Source of the DNA: Rubripirellula reticaptiva
GTDB taxonomy: Bacteria; Planctomycetota; Planctomycetia; Pirellulales; Pirellulaceae
Length of the DNA: 64,000 nt
Assembly: GCF_007860175.1 (NCBI RefSeq)
Contig: NZ_SJPX01000002.1
Coordinates: 62,001-126,000, forward strand
Direction of reading: 5' to 3'
Shown: positions 32,250-39,850 of the stretch, in pieces
Numbering within the stretch: position 1 is the stretch's first letter
How the letters are laid out: each line of letters starts with the position of its first letter
Translations under genes and position numbers: made by a program
Notes under the pieces: generated by a model
The model's database searches: none
What the model was told of the DNA's origin: nothing
The model's input: only the letters and a program-made list of their open reading frames with translations

Positions 32250-34295
32250 ATGGTTGGTTTCGCAAAGATTCATTGCTCATTCAGGCTAATCTTACTGGCC
32301 TATGGCACAGTGTTAGGCAACCAATGGGTAGGCAACCAAACGTTCGCGGCGGACGGCGAGTCGTACGCGCACAGCGATAGCAACAAACGTTATTTACACC
32401 ACATCGATCTTTACGATGTTAACAATCGAAAGATCACGGCCGATTCGGACCAACCCTATTCGACGCTCAAGACGTGTGGACGCTGCCATGATTATGCGAC
32501 CATCTCGCACGGGTGGCACTTCAATGCGTTTGCCAGTGACGCGCGGCGTCAGGCCGAGAACGGGGAAATAGAAATTGGAAACGCTGAAGTGACAGTTTCC
32601 GACGGCCGCCCCGGCGAACCGTGGATTTGGACGGACATCCGAACGGGAACGCAGTTGCCGCTTTCCTATCGAGATTGGCTGGGCCGTTTTAACCCAACGG
32701 ACATCGGATTGTCCACCTTTGAAATGACTCGCCAATTCGGTGCACGCCTACCCGGTGGCAACATGGCGACGCCTGACAAGAAAGCTTCCCAAGACGATGA
32801 AGCAGATAGAGATAAAAAAGCTGATGCTGATGATGATTCATCGCGATGGGTGCTGACCGGTTACCTAGAGATCGATTGCATGGCGTGTCACGCGACCTCG
32901 GGCGCCTACGACTTTGAACTGCGCCGCGAAACCATCGAAGCCGAGAACTTTGCTTGGGCGCCGACGGCCGCTTTGCGTTTGGGCGATGTCTCGGGATCAG
33001 TTTCAAGAATCAAAACCGGCTCGGACCCCAGCGACGAAGCCGTGCAAGCGAAACTTCCAAAAGTCAAATACCGCGACCAAACTTTCGCGCCCGATGGCAC
33101 GGTATTCTTCGACTTGGTTCGTGAACCCGAAAACAATGCCTGCTACCAATGTCACAGCCAACGAACCGTTACCGAAGACGGAATCGAGCCGCGTTGGACC
33201 CATGATGAGGACGTTCACCTGCGCGCGGGAATGAACTGTTCCGATTGCCACCGCAACGGCATCGACCACCAAACTGTCCGAGGCTTCCCCGGCGAGCAAC
33301 ACCCCTCGGGGAACGTGGCGACGACACTTAGCTGTGCGGGATGTCACTTGGGGACCGAGAGTGAAGACAATTCCGTAGCCTCGATTTCGTCGAGACCAGG
33401 CCGACTCGGATCACCGCTGCCCAAGCACGAAGGCTTGCCGCCGATTCACTTCGAAAAACTGACCTGCATCGCTTGCCACGGCGGGCCCGCCCCAGACCAG
33501 GAAGCCGACGGCATCCTGACTTCACTGTCGCACGGTTTGGGTCAAAAGCTGCATCGCGACGGTCAGGAGTTGCCGTCCATCCGCGGCCCCTTGTTCGCAC
33601 GATCTCAAACGTCGTCACCCCATGCGGACAACGAATCCGACCATGCTGATGAATCCCCTATTACAACTGCCCGCGCGATGTGGCCGGCGTATTGGGGATC
33701 GATCAAAGACGGAATCGTATCGCCGCTGTCGCCGGAAGCCGTCTACTCTGCGACTCGCAAAGCGTTGCGTGTACGAAAAGACTTCGTCGCCGAAGTGTCT
33801 GAGAAAGGACGCGAAGAGTTTGACGAAAAAGTCTTCGCCGCACTCGCAGCGATCGAAAAAGAGTTTTCCGTCGATCGTGCTGTTTATGTCTCGACCGGGG
33901 CAGCTTTCGCGCGAGGCGAACAGCAGAATTCTCTGACCGAAGTGGATGTCAAAAACGTCGATGCAATTGAGATGGTTCAGTGGCCGATGGCGCACAACGT
34001 TCGGCCCGCCGGCTGGGCATTGGGGGCAACGGGATGTTTGGAATGCCACGTCGATAATGGACTGATCTTTGCGTCAACCGTGACGCCAACAGGCCCGGCA
34101 CCGGTGGTCGCGTCGGCGATCTCGATGTCATCGATCCAGCAGATCTCCGACGATGAACGTTCGCGATGGAACCAACTGTTCGCCGGCCGTGCGACGTTTA
34201 AGTTGATGACGGCGGTATCTCTGGCGTTGATGGCAATCACACTGCTGGGGACCTTCATCGCATCCACCCGACCGGCGTCGAAGGATTCGCTATGA
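32250..34295 (+). CDS. Heptaheme c-type cytochrome with C-terminal membrane anchor
   Basis: The 681-residue protein starts with a signal (MVGFAKIHCSFRLILLAYG) and contains seven CxxCH heme-binding motifs in order: CGRCH, CMACH, CYQCH, CSDCH, CAGCH, CIACH and CLECH. A single hydrophobic helix near the C-terminus (LMTAVSLALMAITLLGTFIA) anchors it. An internal charged insert (KKASQDDEADRDKK) lies between the first and second hemes. It likely moves electrons in the periplasm. The last codons overlap by four bases (ATGA) with a small four-helix membrane protein, so the two form a unit, with that protein a plausible quinol-side partner. Reductant and acceptor are unknown. Confidence 0.88.
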   Translation: MVGFAKIHCSFRLILLAYGTVLGNQWVGNQTFAADGESYAHSDSNKRYLHHIDLYDVNNRKITADSDQPYSTLKTCGRCHDYATISHGWHFNAFASDARRQAENGEIEIGNAEVTVSDGRPGEPWIWTDIRTGTQLPLSYRDWLGRFNPTDIGLSTFEMTRQFGARLPGGNMATPDKKASQDDEADRDKKADADDDSSRWVLTGYLEIDCMACHATSGAYDFELRRETIEAENFAWAPTAALRLGDVSGSVSRIKTGSDPSDEAVQAKLPKVKYRDQTFAPDGTVFFDLVREPENNACYQCHSQRTVTEDGIEPRWTHDEDVHLRAGMNCSDCHRNGIDHQTVRGFPGEQHPSGNVATTLSCAGCHLGTESEDNSVASISSRPGRLGSPLPKHEGLPPIHFEKLTCIACHGGPAPDQEADGILTSLSHGLGQKLHRDGQELPSIRGPLFARSQTSSPHADNESDHADESPITTARAMWPAYWGSIKDGIVSPLSPEAVYSATRKALRVRKDFVAEVSEKGREEFDEKVFAALAAIEKEFSVDRAVYVSTGAAFARGEQQNSLTEVDVKNVDAIEMVQWPMAHNVRPAGWALGATGCLECHVDNGLIFASTVTPTGPAPVVASAISMSSIQQISDDERSRWNQLFAGRATFKLMTAVSLALMAITLLGTFIASTRPASKDSL

Positions 34296-34714
34296 AACTT
34301 TCATCAAAGTTAAGTTCGTTGATTCGAACCGGATCATTGATCGCCATCGTCGTGGCAACGATCGTGTTGGTCGTTACGGCGCTGCCGACGCTAGCGGGCG
34401 GCCACTTGGCGGATGCACGGTTGATGGTACATATGATGGCCAGCGGTGTCGTGGTCACACTGCTGCCCGTGTACGCAATCGCTCGGCTGATGCCGTCATC
34501 GCGAGGCTTGCTTGATTCGCCGGTCCAGCGAGCGGCGCTACAATGTTTGCTGCTGTTCGGATTGCTGACCATCGCAACAATGTTCGTTTGCATGTTGCCA
34601 ATCGCGTCAACCCACACGATGGAAACGCTGGTTTCGCTGCACGGATGGGCGGGCTATGCGTTGGCAATCGCAACAGCATGGGTCGGCATCGCGGCACTGC
34701 GCGGCGCACCGTAA
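34292..34714 (+). CDS. Small four-helix membrane protein coupled to the heptaheme cytochrome
   Basis: The 140-residue protein has four predicted membrane helices: about 14-34, 43-62, 82-103 and 111-135. Histidines lie near the helix ends (GGHLADARLMVHMMASG; IASTHTMETLVSLHGWAGY), positions that could ligate b-type heme or bind quinone, but that is inference. It begins four bases before the stop of the cytochrome gene. A membrane subunit coupled to a multiheme cytochrome is the usual plan of quinol-cytochrome c oxidoreductase modules. Confidence 0.75.
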   Translation: MKLSSKLSSLIRTGSLIAIVVATIVLVVTALPTLAGGHLADARLMVHMMASGVVVTLLPVYAIARLMPSSRGLLDSPVQRAALQCLLLFGLLTIATMFVCMLPIASTHTMETLVSLHGWAGYALAIATAWVGIAALRGAP

Positions 34715-34809
34715 TGACCCTCGAAAGGGGAATGCCGATGCGATTCAGGCGACAGCTCGACAAATCTCGACTGCGTCTTGAAAAAGGGATGCAGAGAGTT
34801 TCTATGGAT

Positions 34810-35790
34810 TCAATCCAGTAACGTAGCGTCATCCTGGGCTCGTTCCGCCAATTCATCTGAGAGCAAATCGCTTGGCAGTGAGTCGCTCGCTGTGACTTGA
34901 ATCACCTGCGATGCGACTGGTGGGCGAGATGAAAACATCTCGTGATAGCGATGCAAGTCTTCGTCGATTTGACTTGAAAGCGCCCGGCCGTTGACATGAC
35001 CGGCCAGAACGCTGCCATAATAGATCGGCAGTGACGCCGCAGGCACAAACCGGGCTACTGAATTGCCGAGGTACGTTCCGTAGGCCGGGTATAAGATTCG
35101 ATTGGCTTCGATGATGCCTTCGCGATCACCGCGATCATACAGGTACCCCATCACTTCCTGCGACGCGATCGTTTCGTGATAGAGCGGGAACCCTAGGTAC
35201 AAAACACCGTAGGTTCCTTGAAACTCGCGACGTGCAAAATCCTTGGCATGCCCAAGTTCATGCAGAGCGATCGACGGAACGTCGCTGTACAGGTGAACGG
35301 TTTGCGTGAACGGGTTGAAGTGATCACCGCCGATCAAGCGGCCCGGCAGGATCGCTTCGCCACCCACCGCCAACAAACCCAACGTGTAACGATAGGGCCA
35401 AGCAACGGTTTTATTCTTCCGCAGACGCTGGAAATCCTCAAGCGGCGCGTACTGGTTCATCCGAACCTTGATGTGCGGCAAATGGTTTGTAGCCAAGTAT
35501 TCGGCGGTCGCTTCGACGGTAGATTCGGAGAATTTGTGACGGTCAATTCGTCGATCCCAGAACAGAATCTTGCCTGGGATTCCCCAAATCCAGCCGGCCG
35601 TGTCCAACCATTTCACTTCGCGACCGAACTCGATCGGATTTCTGGTATCGGCAGCCAACTCTGGTGCAATGTATTGTGCGGACGGCTCAATGCGGTGAGG
35701 CGCCAAAGTATGGCAACCGCAAAAACCGACCAAAAAAACAGCCAACAGAGAGTGCGTCATCACGACTCGCACCCGCGAATCAAAATTCAT
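34810..35790 (-). CDS. Lipoprotein with zinc-metalloprotease-like HExxH motif
   Basis: The 326-residue product starts at ATG 35790 (MNFDSRVRVVM). Its signal ends in a lipobox-like VGFCGC, so it is probably a lipoprotein. The central motif is SIALHELGHAKDF, an HExxH-type zinc site, with downstream LYHETIASQEVMG and WPYRYTLGLLAVGGEA surrounding helices. The rest is not a family I recognise. Its start codon lies 11 bases inside the upstream barrel gene, so the two are coupled. It may process or assemble that barrel; this is inference. Confidence 0.72.
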   Translation of the reverse strand: MNFDSRVRVVMTHSLLAVFLVGFCGCHTLAPHRIEPSAQYIAPELAADTRNPIEFGREVKWLDTAGWIWGIPGKILFWDRRIDRHKFSESTVEATAEYLATNHLPHIKVRMNQYAPLEDFQRLRKNKTVAWPYRYTLGLLAVGGEAILPGRLIGGDHFNPFTQTVHLYSDVPSIALHELGHAKDFARREFQGTYGVLYLGFPLYHETIASQEVMGYLYDRGDREGIIEANRILYPAYGTYLGNSVARFVPAASLPIYYGSVLAGHVNGRALSSQIDEDLHRYHEMFSSRPPVASQVIQVTASDSLPSDLLSDELAERAQDDATLLD

Positions 35791-36799
35791 ATCGCACTCC
35801 CAACATACCGCCGGCGTAACGAATTTCGTCGGCGTCGCCTGGCCGTAAGTACGATCGACGCGCCACCAAGACTCCGTCAACCAACAGGCCACGAAAGCCG
35901 GCATGAACGCTCAGATGATCCGTCAGACGTCGCCCCAAGTTTGCCGAAAACTCGGACAGCAATCCGAGCTCGAACCGTGACTCGCCGTACTCGCTTGACC
36001 CGTCTCGCCGCAGCCCTGATTGATCGGCGAAATTGCCGCCGATGCCGCCGGAAAACATGGCATCCAATTCCCAGCCCTTCCATTGCCAGTCGCCGCCGAT
36101 CCGGGCTTGCAGCATGACCAGATGGTTCTCTGTCCGCACCAAATCGTCATAGACAAATCCAAGGTTGTCTGACCAATCGTAATGGTCGTTCATGCCAAGA
36201 TAGCGAAGGCCAATCGACGAGACCGCCTGCCCACCAAGTTGTTCACGCCACTTGCCAACGTCTGCAAAAACGCTGACCAAGGCTGTGTCGGCCAGATAGG
36301 TGCTGTGACCAATGTCCATTTCGTCCTGGCCCGACACCGTCAAGAATTCAACCGTGGCGATCGTTCCGTCGCGTCTAGCCGAGTTGTTGGTTTGCCGCGC
36401 AAGCGTCGCCACGAAACCACTGTTGATTTCTGATTTCAAGTGGGACTCATGCACGTCACCCATCCCATCTGTTTGAAACAGAGTCAGCTTGTCGCTGCGA
36501 TAGAGGGCTAGATAATCAGCCGAGGCGATCCACCGTGTGGGCGACTCGATCGGGCGCAACGGTTTCGGACTCGGCGATTGCGGCAGCCAAGACGGGTATT
36601 GAACCAATAGAGAATCGGCAGATTCGTCGAACTCCGATTCATCGAACTCGGTCGGCGACGTAAGGCTGGACCAATCGGATGGTGAAACATCAGTTGCCTG
36701 GGCATTCACCGTTTGAACGGCCAGGCCGAGCAGGATCGCGATACAACGGACGCATAACCGATCTACCCACTGGGGCAGAGGAAGATCGATGAAATCCAT
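35780..36799 (-). CDS. Outer-membrane beta-barrel protein
   Basis: The 339-residue product begins at ATG 36799 with a signal peptide (LCVRCIAILLGLAVQTVNAQA). A short acidic/Pro linker precedes a run of alternating, aromatic-rich strands (WIASADYLALYRSD; AVSSIGLRYLGMNDHYDWSD; LGLLSEFSANLGRRLTDHLSVHAG; IRYAGGMLGVRYEF) ending in Phe, the outer-membrane-barrel signature. The size and strand pattern fit planctomycete BBP7-type or OMP-like barrels. It overlaps the metalloprotease-like lipoprotein by 11 bases. Substrate or function unknown. Confidence 0.75.
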   Translation of the reverse strand: MDFIDLPLPQWVDRLCVRCIAILLGLAVQTVNAQATDVSPSDWSSLTSPTEFDESEFDESADSLLVQYPSWLPQSPSPKPLRPIESPTRWIASADYLALYRSDKLTLFQTDGMGDVHESHLKSEINSGFVATLARQTNNSARRDGTIATVEFLTVSGQDEMDIGHSTYLADTALVSVFADVGKWREQLGGQAVSSIGLRYLGMNDHYDWSDNLGFVYDDLVRTENHLVMLQARIGGDWQWKGWELDAMFSGGIGGNFADQSGLRRDGSSEYGESRFELGLLSEFSANLGRRLTDHLSVHAGFRGLLVDGVLVARRSYLRPGDADEIRYAGGMLGVRYEF

Positions 36800-36941
36800 G
36801 GTCAGGCGGCGCTCAACTTTTAGTAGAAACGAACACCTGACGATTAAGCTTCCTGAACAAACAGTGTCTAGACCAGATTCGGCGATTGACCGTGCTGGCA
36901 AAACCGTTCGCCAATTTGACCGGCTGTCTTGCCGCCCCTGC

Positions 36942-38627
36942 CTACGGTTTCGGCGTTTCGGCTATCGCCTGTTTTCGCGCGGCTTCGAATTCGTCACCCT
37001 CGGTCCATGACGGCATTTCCGGTGAATTGGCGACGCGTCGGCCGACGTGAAACAGCAAACGAGTGTCCTCGATCGCGCCCGATAGGTTCCACTCTTCTAG
37101 ATATTCGTCGCTGGGTTGGTGATAGATTTTTTCAACCCATTGGTCCAATTGTTCTTTGCCCCAACCGTCCGGTTTTCCGATCACATTGACACCCGAGTGC
37201 AAATAGACACCCGGCACACCGATTTTGGCCAAGCTGAATTGATCGGATCGATAGTAGTAACCACGATCCGGAAAATGATCCGACGTAACGATTCGGCCTT
37301 GAGCCTTCGCGACCGCCTGGACGTGATTATCCAAGGATGACTTTCCCATTCCAATGACGTTCACGTCGTGTGTTCGGCCAATGATGTTCGTGCCGTCCAT
37401 GTTGATCACCGCCGCCAACTTGCCGGCGGGAATGGGTGGATCACTGGCAAAGAACTTGGATCCCAACAAACCTTGCTCTTCCGCCGACACGGCCGCAAAC
37501 AGAATCGAACGCGCCGGACGGGGTTCCAACTGGACAAAGGCCTTCGCCATCGTCAAAAGCGCCGCAGCCCCCGAAGCGTTGTCGATCGCGCCGTTGTAGA
37601 TGTTGTCGCCGTTGGCGTCTCGCTGAGCAGACATTCCCAAGTGGTCATGGTGAGCCATGTAGATAACGTATTCATCACGAAGATCGGGATCGCTTCCCGG
37701 CAGCGAGGCCAAGACGTTGGCGGTGTCTTGATTGCGAACGCTGGCCGTCAATTCAATCGACAAGGAAACTCCCAGGGGAACCGGGCGAAAGTCACGTGAT
37801 TCCGCCGCAGCTCGCAGTGCATCCAAGTCTTTTCCGGCCAGCGCGGCAATCTTCTTCGCGCCCCCTTCGCTCGCCCATGCCTTCAGTTCCATGCGTGGAC
37901 CACCAGCGTCTCGCAGTTCAAATTCTTCGCCGGCCCAAGACGTTTGAATCACTTGCCACGGATAGCCGGCCGAGGGAGTGGTGTGAATGATGATCGCACC
38001 GGCGGCTCCCTGGCGAGCCGCGCTTTCATACTTGTAGTCCCAACGCCCGTAGTACAACCGCCGACTGCCTTCGAAAAGTTCCGGGTCGCTGGACGGATCA
38101 TTGTTCATCACGACCAAAACTTTCCCGCGAAGATCGACGTCCTTGAAATCATCCCAGTCGTACTCGGGGGCTTGAATTCCGTAGCCAACAAAAACCAGTT
38201 CGGCGGCGTCGATCGACGCTTCTGTTTTTGGGCTGCCGATGGTCGACATAAAATCCGTCACCGACTTCAAAGACACCGATTCGTTCCCGCGTTGAAATTT
38301 GATTTCCGCCGGGGCTTCCGTTTTCACGCCAACCAGCGGTACCGGCTGTAGCCATCCGCCATCGGCAGCGGCGGGTTCCAAGCCCAGCGATTGAAACTGT
38401 GTCGACAGATACAACTGGGTCACTGCATCGCCGCGCGAGCCCGGCCCACGACCTTCCAACAGATCATCAGCGAGGAACCGGACGTGCCCGCGCAAGCTTG
38501 CTTCGTCGATGACCTCGGCCGCCGAATTGTCGGCGGCCGAGAGAATTTCGACGGACGCGGTATCTTGAGCCGACACGTTTAGCGTCGGCAGCGTGCACAC
38601 CAGAATCGCGGTTAGCAAATATTTCAT
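36942..38627 (-). CDS. Secreted M28-family zinc peptidase with PA domain
   Basis: The 561-residue product has a signal (KYLLTAILVCTLPTLNVSA). A protease-associated (PA) insert follows in about residues 130-260 (VGYGIQAPEYDWDDF, GKVLVVMNND, GAAGAIIIHT). The M28 metal ligands are in order: MAHHDHLGM (His, Asp), DNASGAAAL (Asp), SAEEQGLLGS (Glu-Glu), INMDGTNIIG (Asp) and YLHSGVN (His). That is an aminopeptidase/carboxypeptidase type with two zinc ions. ATG 38627 was chosen over 38696 because it begins the signal peptide. It is divergent from the kinase at 38733. Confidence 0.92.
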   Translation of the reverse strand: MKYLLTAILVCTLPTLNVSAQDTASVEILSAADNSAAEVIDEASLRGHVRFLADDLLEGRGPGSRGDAVTQLYLSTQFQSLGLEPAAADGGWLQPVPLVGVKTEAPAEIKFQRGNESVSLKSVTDFMSTIGSPKTEASIDAAELVFVGYGIQAPEYDWDDFKDVDLRGKVLVVMNNDPSSDPELFEGSRRLYYGRWDYKYESAARQGAAGAIIIHTTPSAGYPWQVIQTSWAGEEFELRDAGGPRMELKAWASEGGAKKIAALAGKDLDALRAAAESRDFRPVPLGVSLSIELTASVRNQDTANVLASLPGSDPDLRDEYVIYMAHHDHLGMSAQRDANGDNIYNGAIDNASGAAALLTMAKAFVQLEPRPARSILFAAVSAEEQGLLGSKFFASDPPIPAGKLAAVINMDGTNIIGRTHDVNVIGMGKSSLDNHVQAVAKAQGRIVTSDHFPDRGYYYRSDQFSLAKIGVPGVYLHSGVNVIGKPDGWGKEQLDQWVEKIYHQPSDEYLEEWNLSGAIEDTRLLFHVGRRVANSPEMPSWTEGDEFEAARKQAIAETPKP

Positions 38628-38732
38628 CACGGGTTCCTCAGTATCCTTTGATAGAATGACGACTCGAAACGATCGATTCGACATGCTTTTGTTCAAGATG
38701 AATTCAACGCAGCTTACACATTTTTCATTGCC

Positions 38733-39776
38733 TTGATTGACTCGCGTATCCCCGCCGCCATCCGAAGTGCTCTGCTGGGTCCATTTCGAATTCGAACAGC
38801 AACCATGGTGCCGCCGGGATTTAGCGGTGGAGTCGTGTTTGAGTGCCAGTCTGAAGTGGGCAGTCGTTTTGCTTTAAAAGGCTGGGCGACAGGAACCGAC
38901 TTGGAGCGAGTCAAAGAGGTTCACACCGTGGCAACCTTCGCACGGCAATCCGGATGTGTGCTGGTTCCAGCAATCCATGGCGTTGCAAGTGCCGAGGGTC
39001 GGCAATGGGAACTAGCATCCTGGATGCCTGGCGAACCAGCCTTGGCGGACGCTTCACTCGACCAGATTCATTCAGGCGCGATCGCGTTGCGGCAGTTTCA
39101 CAAAGCTGTCGCCCCATGCAAACAGGTACAGCAACCGGCCCCCGCTGTGTCGGCCCGACTCCGCCGCATCGAACAGCTGCGTCCATTAGTGACACAGATG
39201 CTTCAATCGAGAGAATCACCGTGCGCGATCACAACACGACCAACACCGTTGTCAAACGCCGTAGGGCGGGCGTCCGAGATCCTGCGGCGACATTGGCTTC
39301 CCACAGCAGATCGAATCACGTCGGAACTCATGGATCTGCAAGACTGCTATGTCGTCACTCAATACGTACTGCGAGACTGTCATCGCGACCACGTCCTGTT
39401 CAGTGACGGTCGCCCCAGCGGTCTGATCGACTTTGACGCGCTGCGAATCGATACACCCTCGGCTGACCTTGCTCGTTGGGTCGGCGGATTTCTGATTCGT
39501 CGAGACGCGTCAGTGCAAAACGGGAAAAGGGAAGATGCCGTTTGGCAAGCCGCTATGGCGGGCTTCGGCCTAGAAAACGTATTAGAAGCACAGACCATTC
39601 ACGCTGCGACGGTATGGTCCAGCCTGGCAAATTGGCTAGTTTGGATCGTTCTGGAACAACGCTCATTCCCAGCCGGTCCCGACGCAGTTGCCCGGCGAAT
39701 TGACGAGATCACCGAACTTGCGGCTCAATACCAGAGCCGAAACACCGGTAAAAGACGCAAACTACACAAACCTTGA
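38733..39776 (+). CDS. Aminoglycoside-phosphotransferase-fold kinase
   Basis: The 347-residue product has the APH/choline-kinase fold. The N-lobe glycine-rich stretch is PPGFSGGVVFEC, the catalytic loop RDCHRDHVLFSDGRPSG (in the HxDxxxxN position, with His and Asp as in HRDHV), and the Mg-binding strand LIDFDALRIDTPSADLARWVGG. The start is TTG at 38733; the next Met is inside the glycine loop. Real substrates of such orphan APH-fold proteins range from choline to homoserine, and resistance should not be assumed. A mid-protein segment (CKQVQQPAPAVSARLRRIEQL) looks like a linker helix. Confidence 0.82.
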   Translation: MIDSRIPAAIRSALLGPFRIRTATMVPPGFSGGVVFECQSEVGSRFALKGWATGTDLERVKEVHTVATFARQSGCVLVPAIHGVASAEGRQWELASWMPGEPALADASLDQIHSGAIALRQFHKAVAPCKQVQQPAPAVSARLRRIEQLRPLVTQMLQSRESPCAITTRPTPLSNAVGRASEILRRHWLPTADRITSELMDLQDCYVVTQYVLRDCHRDHVLFSDGRPSGLIDFDALRIDTPSADLARWVGGFLIRRDASVQNGKREDAVWQAAMAGFGLENVLEAQTIHAATVWSSLANWLVWIVLEQRSFPAGPDAVARRIDEITELAAQYQSRNTGKRRKLHKP

Positions 39777-39850
39777 TCCCCAGCTTCGTTGACTGAACAT
39801 TCGCTGGACAAGTAGAATTTGCGTGCTCGCCCCCCTCACACTTAAAAACC

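Noticed and set aside
34735-34821. Short frame of 29 codons after the four-helix membrane protein, with AAGGGG before its ATG
   Set aside because: Too short to support; overlaps the end of a converging gene.
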